Shown here piece by piece: positions 1 through 8,928 of a stretch of DNA of 64,000 nucleotides. Location of the stretch: NCBI RefSeq assembly GCF_000337815.1, contig NZ_AOLN01000011.1:434001-498000 (forward strand), read 5' to 3'. A model generated the notes under the pieces. That model was not told the origin of the DNA. It saw only the letters and a list, made by a program, of their open reading frames with translations, and ran no database searches. The first letter of the stretch is position 1. Every line of letters begins with the position of its first letter. Both the position numbers and the translations under genes were made by a program. Source of the stretch: Haloferax mucosum ATCC BAA-1512 (GTDB lineage: Archaea > Halobacteriota > Halobacteria > Halobacteriales > Haloferacaceae).

Positions 1-1029
1 ACCGCGGGCGTCGTCGGCGGGTCCGGCTTCACCGGCGGCGAACTCCTGCGCCTCCTGGATGGCCATCCGAACTTCGAGGTGGCACAGACCACGAGTCGCT
101 CCTATGAGCGCAAGACCGTCGGCCACGTCCACCCGAATCTTCGTCACCTCGACCTTCGGTTTACCTCGCCTGCGGACCTCGAATCCGTGGACGTGCTCTT
201 TACCGCGACGCCCCACGGCGTTTCGATGGAGCACATCGACGCGTTCCAAGAGGCCGCAGATACCGTCGTTGACCTCTCTGCGGACTTCCGTCTCTCCGAG
301 GAAGCGCAGTACGACGAGTGGTACGACGGCCACGTGTGTCCCGAATACCTCGACAAATCGGAGTACGCGCTCCCCGAACTGAACCGCGAGAACCTCCCCG
401 GCGCGGAACTCATCGCGGCGGGTGGCTGTAACGCGACGGCGACGATTCTCGGTCTCAAGCCCCTGTTCGACGCCGAAATTCTCTCCGGTGACGAGCAGGT
501 CGTCGTGGACGTGAAAGTCGGCTCCTCGGAAGGCGGCGCGGGCGCGAGCAAGGCGTCGTCGCACGCCGAGCGCTCCGGTATCGTCCGGCCCTATGCACCA
601 ACCGGACACCGTCACGAAGCCGAGATTCAGGAGTATCTGGGTCTCTCGGTCTCGTTTACCGTCCACGCGGTCGATATGGTCCGTGGGGCGGCGGCGACCT
701 GTCACGTCTTCCCCGACGACCCGGTTTCGAAAGGCGACATGTGGAAGGCGTTCCGCGGCGTGTACGGCGACGAACCGTTCATGCGCACCGTCGCCGGCGG
801 CGGCGGCGTCTATCGCTACCCCGAGCCGAAGTCCGTCGCGGGCACCAACTACGGCGAGGTCGGCTTCGAAATCGACCCGACGAACCGCCGACTCGTCGTC
901 TTTTCGGCCATCGACAACATGATGAAAGGCTCCGCCGGACAGGCGGTCCACGCCGCCAACATCGCATTCGGCTTAGAGGAGACCGCCGGTCTCGAATTCA
1001 CCGGCTACCACCCGATTGGCTCACCCTGA
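1..1029 (+). CDS. argC: N-acetyl-gamma-glutamyl-phosphate / LysW-glutamyl-phosphate reductase, 5'-truncated by window start
   Basis: NADPH-dependent reduction of the acyl-phosphate intermediate to the semialdehyde in arginine (ornithine) biosynthesis. The open frame runs from base 1, so the N-terminus lies outside the window and the ATG at 79 is internal. The first residues show the nucleotide-binding glycine motif (GVVGGSGFTGGELL). The catalytic cysteine is in GGCNAT, Cys codon at 427-429; many bacterial ArgC proteins have GCYPT there, and the variant fits the LysY/ArgC branch that works on a LysW-type carrier protein. It is followed 57 nt later by argB and heads an arg gene run; argX is expected just upstream in haloarchaea (inference). 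Family assignment is firm; the carrier substrate is inferred from taxonomy and neighbours. Confidence 0.93.
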   Translation, partial: TAGVVGGSGFTGGELLRLLDGHPNFEVAQTTSRSYERKTVGHVHPNLRHLDLRFTSPADLESVDVLFTATPHGVSMEHIDAFQEAADTVVDLSADFRLSEEAQYDEWYDGHVCPEYLDKSEYALPELNRENLPGAELIAAGGCNATATILGLKPLFDAEILSGDEQVVVDVKVGSSEGGAGASKASSHAERSGIVRPYAPTGHRHEAEIQEYLGLSVSFTVHAVDMVRGAAATCHVFPDDPVSKGDMWKAFRGVYGDEPFMRTVAGGGGVYRYPEPKSVAGTNYGEVGFEIDPTNRRLVVFSAIDNMMKGSAGQAVHAANIAFGLEETAGLEFTGYHPIGSP

Positions 1030-1086
1030 GCGCACCGACTCCGAACATTCGTCCCCCGACTGACCACCTCTCACACCATTTCGACC

Positions 1087-2025
1087 ATGACAGGATACAC
1101 ACGCGAGGAACTGCTCGCGGCACACGAACAGCTCGTCGATAACGACGCGAATCTGATGACCGACGGTGGAACGGAACCGCCCGTCGTCGTCAAAATCGGC
1201 GGCGCGAAAGCCGTCGAACCCGAAGGGGCCGTCAACGACGTGGCGCATCTCGTCGCAAACGGCACCGACGTCGTCGTCGTCCACGGCGGTTCGACCGCCG
1301 TCGATGAGACGCTCGAAGCACTCGGCGAAGAACCGACCTACGTCGAATCGCCCGCCGGCGTCAGCGGCCGCTTCACCGACGAGCGAACCATGGAGGTCTT
1401 CTCGATGGTGATGCCCGGAAAGCTCAACACCGACCTCACGGCGCTGTTCCGCGAGGCCGGCGTCGATGCGCTCGGTCTCTCCGGCGTCGATGGCGGCCTT
1501 CTCACCGGGGCGCGCAAGTCGGCCGTCCGCGTCGTCGAAGACGGCAAAAAGAAAATCAAGCGCGGTGACCACTCCGGAAAGATTACCGCGGTGAACACCT
1601 CGCTCCTCGAAACGCTCCTCGGCGACGGTTACACGCCTATCGTGACCGTTCCGATGCTCGCCGACGACGGCGTCCCAGTGAACGCCGACGCAGACCGCGC
1701 CGCCGCCGCAGTCGCGGGCGCACTCGGCGCGAGACTCGTCGTCCTCACCGACGTAAAAGGCGTCTACGAGGACCCCGACGACGAATCGACGCTCATCGAA
1801 ACGGCCGACACGCCAAGCGAGCTTGCGGCGCTGGAAGACGCCGCTGAAGGCTTCATGACGAAGAAAGTCATGGCGACGAAGGAAGCGCTGGACGGCGGGG
1901 CCGCCGAAGTCGTCGTCGCCGACGCGAACCTGAACGACCCCATCGTAACGGCGCTCAACGGCGGCGGCACACACGTGTCGCCCGGTGCGCTGGTAGCGGA
2001 GGAAGCGGCAGGTGAAGCGAAATGA
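1087..2025 (+). CDS. argB: Acetylglutamate / [LysW]-glutamate kinase
   Basis: Amino-acid kinase family enzyme, 312 aa, phosphorylating the gamma-carboxylate of the (carrier-bound) glutamate before the ArgC step. Visible motifs are the N-terminal VVVKIGGAKAV glycine loop, VVVVHGGS, and the C-terminal nucleotide-site segment ADRAAAAVAGALGARLVVLTD... . It starts with ATG at 1087 and its last codons overlap the argD start by 4 nt (ATGA), typical of translational coupling. In haloarchaea this enzyme is normally the LysZ/ArgB type acting on LysW-bound glutamate; sequence alone cannot separate the two substrates here. Confidence 0.94.
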   Translation: MTGYTREELLAAHEQLVDNDANLMTDGGTEPPVVVKIGGAKAVEPEGAVNDVAHLVANGTDVVVVHGGSTAVDETLEALGEEPTYVESPAGVSGRFTDERTMEVFSMVMPGKLNTDLTALFREAGVDALGLSGVDGGLLTGARKSAVRVVEDGKKKIKRGDHSGKITAVNTSLLETLLGDGYTPIVTVPMLADDGVPVNADADRAAAAVAGALGARLVVLTDVKGVYEDPDDESTLIETADTPSELAALEDAAEGFMTKKVMATKEALDGGAAEVVVADANLNDPIVTALNGGGTHVSPGALVAEEAAGEAK

Positions 2026-3158
2026 GCGGCTTCGTCTTCAACGAAAAACCCATCACCATCGACGCCGGTGAGGGAGCGTACCTCTACGCCGACGACGGGA
2101 CCGAATACCTCGACTTCGGCGCGAGTTACGCCGTCGCGGCGCTCGGCCACTCACACCCCGCCGTCGTCTCTGCGATTCAGGAGCAGGCCGCGAAGCTGAC
2201 CTACGTGCAGGCGTCGTATCCCGTCGAGGTCCGCACCGAACTCTACGAGAAACTCGCAACCGTCGCCCCCGGCGACATCGAGAACGTCTGGCTCTGTAAC
2301 TCCGGCACGGAGGCCAACGAGGCGGCGATGAAGTTCGCGCGCTCGGCGACCGGACGTGAGAAGATTATCGCCACCAAGCGCGCCTTCCACGGCCGCACGC
2401 TCGGGTCGCTCGCGCTCACGTGGAAACAGAAGTACAAGAAGCCCTACGAGCCGGTCGCTGGCGGCGTCGAGTTCGTCACCTACGGCGACGCCGAGGAACT
2501 GGCCGAAGCCGTCGACGACGAGACGGCCGCCGTCTTCCTCGAACCCATTCAGGGTGAAGGCGGCATCAACCCGGCCACGGCGGAGTACCTTCAGACCGCC
2601 CGCGACCTGACCGAAGACGCGGGCGCGGCGCTCGTCTTCGACGAAATTCAGACCGGCATGGGTCGCACCGGGTCGCTGTGGGCCTGCGAGAACGTCGGTG
2701 TCGTCCCCGACATCCTGACGAGCGCGAAGGGCATCGCCAACGGCCTACCGCTCGGCGCGACGCTCTGTGCCGACTGGATTGCCGACGGCGCGGCCTCCCA
2801 CGGTTCGACGTTTTCCGGCGGACCAGTCGTCTGTGCCGCGGCGAACGCCACGCTCGACACCATCGTCGAGGAAGACCTGCCCGGCCACGCGGCCGCAGTC
2901 GGCGACTACCTCACGAGCGAACTCGAAGCGGTCGTCGAGAAACACGACCTGCCGGTCCGCGACGTTCGCGGCGACGGCTTGATGGTCGGCGTCGAGGTCA
3001 AACGCGGCGCGAATCGCACGCTGAAGCATCTCGCGCTGTCCGAGCAACTGCTCGCGCTCCCTGCCGGACGTACCGTCGTGCGGTTCCTCCCGCCGCTGAT
3101 AATCGACGAGACGCACGCGGACCGCGCGGTGGACGCGATGACGAACGTGTTGTCATGA
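2022..3158 (+). CDS. argD: Acetylornithine / [LysW]-ornithine aminotransferase
   Basis: Class III PLP-dependent aminotransferase, 378 aa, converting the semialdehyde made by ArgC to the protected ornithine. The pyridoxal-binding lysine lies in TSAKGIANGLPLGA (about Lys236), preceded by the cofactor-binding aspartate in LVFDEIQTGMGRTG. The cofactor phosphate region NSGTEANEAAMKFAR is also clear. The gene is coupled at both ends: ATG overlaps the argB stop and its TGA overlaps the argE ATG at 3155. Length fits the short archaeal/Thermus LysJ-type enzymes. Confidence 0.94.
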   Translation: MSGFVFNEKPITIDAGEGAYLYADDGTEYLDFGASYAVAALGHSHPAVVSAIQEQAAKLTYVQASYPVEVRTELYEKLATVAPGDIENVWLCNSGTEANEAAMKFARSATGREKIIATKRAFHGRTLGSLALTWKQKYKKPYEPVAGGVEFVTYGDAEELAEAVDDETAAVFLEPIQGEGGINPATAEYLQTARDLTEDAGAALVFDEIQTGMGRTGSLWACENVGVVPDILTSAKGIANGLPLGATLCADWIADGAASHGSTFSGGPVVCAAANATLDTIVEEDLPGHAAAVGDYLTSELEAVVEKHDLPVRDVRGDGLMVGVEVKRGANRTLKHLALSEQLLALPAGRTVVRFLPPLIIDETHADRAVDAMTNVLS

Positions 3159-4264
3159 ACGCCGAAATCGACCACGACGCCACAGGAGAGGACGACTCGG
3201 GAGCACACACAGACGCACCCGCAGAGCTGACCGCGGGAAGCAACTGGGCCGAGGCGCGCGAACTCCTCTACGACATGGTCTCGACGCCCTCTGTCTCGGA
3301 CGACGAGGAGGCCGCCGCCGAGGTGCTGAAGGCGTTCTTCGAGACCCACGACCGCGAGGTCTGGATAGACGAGGTCGGCAACGTCCGCGCACCCGCCGAC
3401 GACTCGGTCTTACTGACCTCGCACATCGACACGGTTCCCGGTGACATCCCCGTGACGGTCGAAGACGGCCTGCTTTGGGGTCGCGGAAGCGTCGATGCGA
3501 CCGGGCCGCTCTGTTCGATGGCCGCCGCGGCCGTCGAGACGGGCGTCTCGTTCGTCGGCGTCGTCGGCGAGGAAACGTCTTCGCGGGGTGCGTGGCACCT
3601 CGTCGAAGACCGGGAGGAACCCGCCGCCGTCGTCAACGGCGAACCCTCCGGTTGGGATGGCGTGACCCTCGGATACCGCGGCTTTCTCTCGGGAACCTAC
3701 GTCGCAACGAGCGAACTCGGCCACTCCTCGCGCCCCGAGGACAACGCCATCCAGTCGGCCGTCGCGTGGTGGTCGCACGTGGCCGACTTCTTCGACGAAG
3801 AGCGCGACGGCGTCTTCGACACGGTGACGACGAAGCCCGTGCGCTTCGACGGCGGGCCGACGGACGACGGGCTTGCGGTCGAAGCGACAGTTGACGTGCA
3901 GTTCCGCGTCCCGCCGCGTCTCACCATCGAGGACGTGCGCGAAGTCGCCGAAGGCGAACTCACTCGCGGGAGCGTCCACTGGAACAAACCGATTCCGCCG
4001 GTGATGGAAAGCCCTCGTACCGATGTTGCACGGGCCTTCCGCGTCGCCATCCGCGGCGTCGGGGAGACGAAACCCCGCCTGCTCCGCAAGACCGGAACCA
4101 GCGACATGAATATCTTCGCCGGTGCGTGGGACTGCCCGATGGCGACCTACGGTCCCGGCAATTCGGACCTCGACCACGCGCCCGACGAGCGCCTCGAACT
4201 CGACGAGTTCGACAGCGCCATCGACGTGCTGGTCGCCGTCTGCGAACGTCTCGCGGACGACTGA
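3155..4264 (+). CDS. argE: [LysW]-ornithine/lysine hydrolase (acetylornithine deacetylase family)
   Basis: M20 family zinc peptidase, 369 aa, releasing free ornithine from its protecting group or carrier. Metal and catalytic motifs are TSHIDTVPG (His, Asp), WGRGSVDATGPL (bridging Asp) and VGEETSSRGA (catalytic Glu then ligand Glu). The open frame extends much further upstream but overlaps argD; the ATG at 3155 that overlaps the argD stop codon is the sensible start. The first about 30 residues are an acidic, low-complexity extension before the catalytic domain. Alternative name lysK; bifunctional use in lysine metabolism cannot be judged. Confidence 0.92.
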   Translation: MNAEIDHDATGEDDSGAHTDAPAELTAGSNWAEARELLYDMVSTPSVSDDEEAAAEVLKAFFETHDREVWIDEVGNVRAPADDSVLLTSHIDTVPGDIPVTVEDGLLWGRGSVDATGPLCSMAAAAVETGVSFVGVVGEETSSRGAWHLVEDREEPAAVVNGEPSGWDGVTLGYRGFLSGTYVATSELGHSSRPEDNAIQSAVAWWSHVADFFDEERDGVFDTVTTKPVRFDGGPTDDGLAVEATVDVQFRVPPRLTIEDVREVAEGELTRGSVHWNKPIPPVMESPRTDVARAFRVAIRGVGETKPRLLRKTGTSDMNIFAGAWDCPMATYGPGNSDLDHAPDERLELDEFDSAIDVLVAVCERLADD

Positions 4265-4288
4265 GGCATCGACTCGACACACATCACA

Positions 4289-5188
4289 ATGCTCGAAACG
4301 ACACACTTCATCGACATCGACGACATCAGCGCATCGGAGTTAGACCGCGTGCTTTCCCGCGCCGCCGCCATCAAGGCCGGCGACGACGAGACGCGACTGC
4401 CCCGAACGACGCTGGCGATGCTCTTCGAGAAGCCGAGCACCCGCACGCGTGTCTCCTTCGAGACGGGGATGACCCAACTGGGCGGTCACGCGCTCTTTCT
4501 CGGTCCCGAAGACATCCAACTCGGCCACGGCGAACCGCTCTCGGATACGGCCCGCGTGCTCGGTCGCTACGGCGACGCCATCATGGCCCGGCTGTTCGAC
4601 CACGGCGACCTGCTCGAAATCACCGAGCACTCCACGGCACCGGTCATCAACGGCCTGACCGACGACGCCCACCCGTGCCAGACGCTCGCCGACCTGCTCA
4701 CGATCCGCGAACACGTCGGGGCGTTCGAAAACGTGCAGGCGGCGTGGGTCGGCGACGGCAACAACGTCGGCCAGTCGTTCGTCCTCGGCTGTGCCATGGC
4801 TGGCATCGACCTCACGGTGGCGACGCCGCCGGACTACGACATGGACGACGAGGTGCTTGCGAAAGCGGAGCGACTCGGACGCGCACCGACCGTCACGACG
4901 GACCCCGAGACGGCCCTCGACGGGGCCGACGTCGTCTACACAGACGTGTGGATTTCGATGGGCCAGGAGGGACAGCGCCACGAGAAACTCCAATCGTTCG
5001 AGGGGTTCCAGTTGAACGAGAGTCTGCTCGCCGGAACCGACGCGCAGGTCATGCACTGCCTGCCGGCCCACCGCGGCGAAGAAATCACGGGCGACGTGCT
5101 CGAAGGCGAGCAGTCGCTCGTGTGGGAGCAAGCCGAAAACCGCCTCCACGCCCAGAAGGGACTCATCGTCGAACTGCTGGACGCGTAG
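4289..5188 (+). CDS. argF: Ornithine carbamoyltransferase
   Basis: Carbamoylates ornithine to citrulline, 299 aa. The carbamoyl-phosphate loop EKPSTRTRVSFE is at about residues 47-58, HPCQTLADL is the second carbamoyl-phosphate motif, and MHCLPAHRGEEI near the C-terminus carries the ornithine-site cysteine (HCLP). It lies 24 nt after argE and closes the arg run; next comes a convergent gene. Aspartate carbamoyltransferase is excluded by the HCLP motif. Confidence 0.95.
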   Translation: MLETTHFIDIDDISASELDRVLSRAAAIKAGDDETRLPRTTLAMLFEKPSTRTRVSFETGMTQLGGHALFLGPEDIQLGHGEPLSDTARVLGRYGDAIMARLFDHGDLLEITEHSTAPVINGLTDDAHPCQTLADLLTIREHVGAFENVQAAWVGDGNNVGQSFVLGCAMAGIDLTVATPPDYDMDDEVLAKAERLGRAPTVTTDPETALDGADVVYTDVWISMGQEGQRHEKLQSFEGFQLNESLLAGTDAQVMHCLPAHRGEEITGDVLEGEQSLVWEQAENRLHAQKGLIVELLDA

Positions 5189-5218
5189 CTCGGAGCGAAA
5201 AAGCGCCGGGGTGATTCG

Positions 5219-5683
5219 TTAGAACAGTCCTTCGACCGTCGGATAGGCCGCTCCGAGGACCGCACCGTAGACGACGTGTCCGACGAGGCTCGTCGTATTC
5301 ACGTTCGGAAGCGGCGGGTTCGCGGGCGAGCCGACGACTCCGAGCCAGACCGGCATCACGAGGACTGCGAGGACGGCCCAGAGCGCGACGCCGTACGCGA
5401 CGCCCGCACCAAGGGACTTCGCGGTCGAATCGAGTTCGGCGGCACCGGCGATACCCGCGAACACGACGCCGAGAACTGCGCCGTGGGCGACGTGAATCGT
5501 GAAGCCCGCCGCGCCGCCGGTCAGCGCGTACATCGACGGAATGGCGACTTCGAGGACCGGACGCATCTGCGACACCATCATCGCGCCCATGACGATGGCG
5601 GCGAGTGCGCCGGCGGCGACGCCCGCTTCCCACGGTTCGGTGGCTGTCGAGTCGGTTCGTGCAGTGGCTGTTTCTGACGCCAT
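5219..5683 (-). CDS. Small polytopic membrane protein (haloarchaeal, DUF6789-like)
   Basis: 154 aa, about four hydrophobic segments rich in Gly and Ala (residues about 20-40, 48-80, 95-118, 130-152) with a short charged N-terminus. The ATG at 5683 follows a non-coding-looking stretch; an upstream in-frame ATG at 5755 would add 24 residues without hydrophobic character and is not preferred. Such proteins are often labelled histidine kinase by error; no kinase motif is present. No function can be assigned. It is convergent with argF. Confidence 0.75.
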   Translation of the reverse strand: MASETATARTDSTATEPWEAGVAAGALAAIVMGAMMVSQMRPVLEVAIPSMYALTGGAAGFTIHVAHGAVLGVVFAGIAGAAELDSTAKSLGAGVAYGVALWAVLAVLVMPVWLGVVGSPANPPLPNVNTTSLVGHVVYGAVLGAAYPTVEGLF

Positions 5684-5797
5684 ACGACAGCGGTCAACAG
5701 CGTTGCAAATAATGCTCTCTCGGCCGGGTGAAACCGCCGCACCGCAGGGATACACTTATATCGGGTACGGCGGCATCGAGGGGGTGTCGCTCCGAGG

Positions 5798-5805
5798 CTT
5801 TTAAT
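5798..5805 (+). promoter_or_regulatory. TATA-like box of the Rad3-type helicase gene
   Basis: The sequence CTTTTAAT is centred about 26 nt upstream of the GTG codons at 5823 and 5829, the spacing expected for a leaderless haloarchaeal transcript. This slightly favours the GTG at 5829 as the real start. Confidence 0.5.
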
Positions 5806-5822
5806 CGGATGGCGGCCGAGTT

Positions 5823-8036
5823 GTGTTCGTGACCCACGCCAACGGCTCACCCGACGATAGCGGCGACCCGGAGCAAGCGTGGCGTTTCTTCCCGTACGAC
5901 GAGCCGTATCCGAACCAGCAAGCGGCGATGGACACCATCGCAGAAGCCCTCGACGAGACGCGGAACGTCCTCTTCGAAGGGGCGACGGGGACCGGAAAGA
6001 CCATCTCCGCGCTCGTGCCCGCGCTATCGTACGCCCGCGAGCACGACAAGACAGTCGTCATCACGACGAACGTTCACCAGCAGATGCGGCAGTTCGTCGA
6101 GGACGCCCGCGCCATCACGAGAGAGGAAGCGATTCGTGCGGTGGTCTTCCGCGGGAAATCCTCGATGTGCCACATCGACGTGGGCTTTCAAGAGTGTCAG
6201 ACCCTCCGTGACACCACCCGAAGTATCGTCGACAAAGAATCCGACAAGGCCGAACTCTCCGAACAAGCCCAGACGCTTCTCGACCAGATGCGCGAGGGCG
6301 AATCCGGCGCGGCGGACGCAAGAAGCGCCGTCACGGACGAACTCGACGCTATCGACGACGAATTAGAGCAGTTGAAAGAAGGCAACTACTGCGAGCACTA
6401 CTACAACAACCTCACGCGCAACACCGACGAGTTCTTCCAGTGGTTGTTCGACGACGTGCGGACGCCCGACGAGATTTTCGAGTACGCGGGCAAGCAGAAC
6501 CTCTGCGGCTACGAGTTGCTGAAAGAGGGGATGGAGGGTATCGACCTCGTCGTCTGCAACTACCACCACTTGCTCGACCCGATGATACGCGAGCAGTTCT
6601 TCCGGTGGTTGGACCGCGACCCCGACGACGTGATTACGGTCTTCGACGAGGCGCATAACATCGAGGGAGCCGCCCGCGACCACGCGAGCAGGGCACTCAC
6701 CGAAAACACCCTCGAAAGCGCCATGAACGAGTTGGAGGACGTCGATGACTCCCGCGCAGAAAGCGCCCGAAACGTCATCGGCACGTTCCTCGACTCGCTC
6801 CGAGAGAGCTACGAGGAGGCGTTCGGCTTCGGCGAGCGCGAACAGGTCGGCGAGAACTGGTACGACCTGTCGATTGCCAGCCAAGGCCGCCGCGACGACC
6901 TGACGATGGACTTCCTCCAATCGTACGAGGGCCGCGGCATCGACGTCGAAGTCGAACTCGCTTTGCAGTTGGGCAAGCGACTGGACGAACAGTACGAAGA
7001 CGAGTACAAAAACGGCGACGCGACGACACGGCAGGAGTGTCAGACGCTCCAAGCCGCGAACTTCATCGCCGACTGGATGGAGATGGGCGGCGAACTCGGT
7101 CGCCATCCGATGCTCTCGGTCCGACGTGACGGCGGCACCGACGACATCTACGGCCGCGCCGAACTCTACACCTGCATCCCGCGGGAAGTAACCCGCGAAC
7201 TGTTCGAGGAAGTTCACGCGAGCATCCTGATGTCGGCGACGCTCCGGCCCTTCGACGTGACAGAAGAGACACTCGGTCTCGACGACCCGGTGACGATGGC
7301 CTACGGTCTCGAATATCCGGAGGCGAACCGCCGGACGTTCGCCGTCTCGTTGCCCGCGCTGTTTTCCTCCGAGCGCGACGACCCCGGAACCCAAGAGACA
7401 ATCGAGCAGTTGCTGGCCGACGCCGCACGGTTCACGCCCGGAAATACGCTCGTGTTTTTCCCCTCGTATTCGGAAGCAGAGCGCTATCACGAACGACTCC
7501 GGGGGAACTCTGCGGTCGATATCGACCTCTATCTGGACGAACCGGGCGTCCGCGCCGAGGAGATGCGGCGCGAGTTCGTCGGCAAAGACGGCGCGGTGCT
7601 TTTCACGTCGCTGTGGGCAACGCTCGCCGAGGGCGTGAGCTTCGACGGTGACGACGCGCGAACCGTCGTCGTCGTCGGCGTCCCGTATCCGCATCTCTCG
7701 GAGCGACTCGAAGCGGTCCAAGACGCCTACGACCGCATCTACCGCGGCAAGAAAGACGCTGGCTGGCGCTATGCGGTCGAGATTCCGACGATTCGAAAGA
7801 CCAGACAGGCCCTCGGGCGCGTGATTCGCGCGCCCGACGATTACGGCGTTCGCATCCTCGCCGACAAGCGATACACCCGCGAGAGTTCGTCGATGGGCAA
7901 GTACGGCGTTCGCGGGTCGTTCCCCGTCGAAGAACGGGCCGAGATGGTCGATATCACCCCGAAAAAACTCAAATTTGCGATGCTGAACTTCTACAACGAC
8001 CACGACGCCTACGACGGCGACCCGCCGCGACCGTAA
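5823..8036 (+). CDS. Rad3/XPD/DinG-family ATP-dependent DNA helicase
   Basis: Superfamily 2 helicase, 737 aa, probably a 5'-to-3' repair helicase. Walker A is EGATGTGKT (about residues 52-60), the Walker B DEAH box is in VFDEAHNIEG, and the C-terminal domain has the arginine-finger region TRQALGRVIRAPDDYGVRIL. Four cysteines in the first RecA domain (about 116, 125, 190, 228) are the candidates for the iron-sulfur cluster of this family, but the spacing is unlike classical XPD because a charged helical insert separates the second and third. GTG at 5823 is used; GTG at 5829 is an equally good start. No ATG is available in frame nearby. Haloarchaea often have two rad3 paralogues, so no letter is given. 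Confidence 0.88.
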   Translation: MFVTHANGSPDDSGDPEQAWRFFPYDEPYPNQQAAMDTIAEALDETRNVLFEGATGTGKTISALVPALSYAREHDKTVVITTNVHQQMRQFVEDARAITREEAIRAVVFRGKSSMCHIDVGFQECQTLRDTTRSIVDKESDKAELSEQAQTLLDQMREGESGAADARSAVTDELDAIDDELEQLKEGNYCEHYYNNLTRNTDEFFQWLFDDVRTPDEIFEYAGKQNLCGYELLKEGMEGIDLVVCNYHHLLDPMIREQFFRWLDRDPDDVITVFDEAHNIEGAARDHASRALTENTLESAMNELEDVDDSRAESARNVIGTFLDSLRESYEEAFGFGEREQVGENWYDLSIASQGRRDDLTMDFLQSYEGRGIDVEVELALQLGKRLDEQYEDEYKNGDATTRQECQTLQAANFIADWMEMGGELGRHPMLSVRRDGGTDDIYGRAELYTCIPREVTRELFEEVHASILMSATLRPFDVTEETLGLDDPVTMAYGLEYPEANRRTFAVSLPALFSSERDDPGTQETIEQLLADAARFTPGNTLVFFPSYSEAERYHERLRGNSAVDIDLYLDEPGVRAEEMRREFVGKDGAVLFTSLWATLAEGVSFDGDDARTVVVVGVPYPHLSERLEAVQDAYDRIYRGKKDAGWRYAVEIPTIRKTRQALGRVIRAPDDYGVRILADKRYTRESSSMGKYGVRGSFPVEERAEMVDITPKKLKFAMLNFYNDHDAYDGDPPRP

Positions 8037-8094
8037 CGCGTCGAAGGTGCGTGACGGTTGTATCCCGTCGAAGGGGGTGTTGGCGGCCGTATCG

Positions 8095-8215
8095 CAGTCA
8101 GTTCGTCGGTTCGCGTCCAGTTCGTCGGTCCGCGTCAGTTCTCAGTTTGTGTCCGTCAGTCGGTCCCAGTCAACTCGTCAGTTCGTGCCCATCCAATCGG
8201 TTCGTCAGTTCCCGA
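8095..8215 (+). repeat. Low-complexity GTTCGTCAGT-like imperfect tandem repeats
   Basis: Between the helicase stop and the C-terminal codons of the next gene the plus strand repeats variants of CAGTTCGTCGGT (for example 8101-8110, 8127-8136, 8174-8185 and 8201-8212). Copies are imperfect and vary in spacing. Part of the run codes the last residues of the methyltransferase on the minus strand, which may explain ragged C-termini in relatives. Confidence 0.5.
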
Positions 8216-8787
8216 ATCGTCTGTCGTCCGACGAACCGGGGAACGGTGGACGCGTACGCCTCGTACTCGGCACCGTATTCTGCGCGAAGGTGTGGCTCTT
8301 CGGCGAGCGGTAACAACAGCACCCACCCGACGTGCGCCGCGGCGAGGACGGCGACGAAACGCGAGTTCGTCAGGAGAGCGAAGCCGACGATACCGACAAT
8401 CATGCCGACGTACTGCGGGTTTCTGCTGTAGGCGTACGGACCGCCGGTGTAGAGGTCGCCGGTGACGCCGCGGACTTCGTCGGACTGCATCACGTCCGCG
8501 CTCCGGACGAAGACGGCCGCGCCGACTGCCGAAAGCACACCTCCGGCAACGAGCGACGCCGGTCGCACCAGAACCCACTGATTCCAATCGAACACGGCGG
8601 TGACGACTATCGAGACGTTGAACGCGCCGACGAGCGACCAATGGAGGTAATAGGCCCACGTCTTGTCGCCCGGCGGCCACCACTGCCGGGACGTCGTGAG
8701 CGTGACCGCCAAGATGAGAACGATGCCAGCGGCCGCGAGAAGGCCGACTCCGAAGGCGACGAGCGTCATGGACGAAGGTGTCGTCAT
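8170..8787 (-). CDS. Isoprenylcysteine carboxyl methyltransferase / phospholipid methyltransferase family membrane protein
   Basis: 205 aa integral membrane protein with about five membrane segments. The C-terminal half has the SAM-binding signature of the ICMT/PEMT fold: GPYAYSRNPQYVG followed by EEPHLRAEYGAEYEAYASTVPRF. The substrate cannot be read from sequence; in archaea such proteins may methylate isoprenoid or lipid groups. A TATA-like stretch at about 8811-8820 (minus strand) gives a near-leaderless start at the ATG at 8787. The stop lies inside the low-complexity repeat described above. Confidence 0.85.
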   Translation of the reverse strand: MTTPSSMTLVAFGVGLLAAAGIVLILAVTLTTSRQWWPPGDKTWAYYLHWSLVGAFNVSIVVTAVFDWNQWVLVRPASLVAGGVLSAVGAAVFVRSADVMQSDEVRGVTGDLYTGGPYAYSRNPQYVGMIVGIVGFALLTNSRFVAVLAAAHVGWVLLLPLAEEPHLRAEYGAEYEAYASTVPRFVGRQTIRELTNRLDGHELTS

Positions 8788-8928
8788 ACGCTGTTGTAGG
8801 GCGGTTCAGCGAATAGGACCTCTGCCGCACCCCTGCGGGAGGTTTTTATTGGCGCACCCGACGCGGCGAACTGCCCGCCAATCGCCGCCGCCGTGTGGTT
8901 CTTACCTCCTCGAACCAACACATACCCG

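Noticed and set aside
2678-3154. N-terminal extension of ArgE
   Set aside because: It runs through argD in another frame and is extremely Arg-rich; the ATG overlapping the argD stop is the natural start.
6363-8003. Minus-strand frame of 546 codons opposite the Rad3-like helicase
   Set aside because: Antisense shadow; no motif, and the helicase on the other strand is unambiguous.
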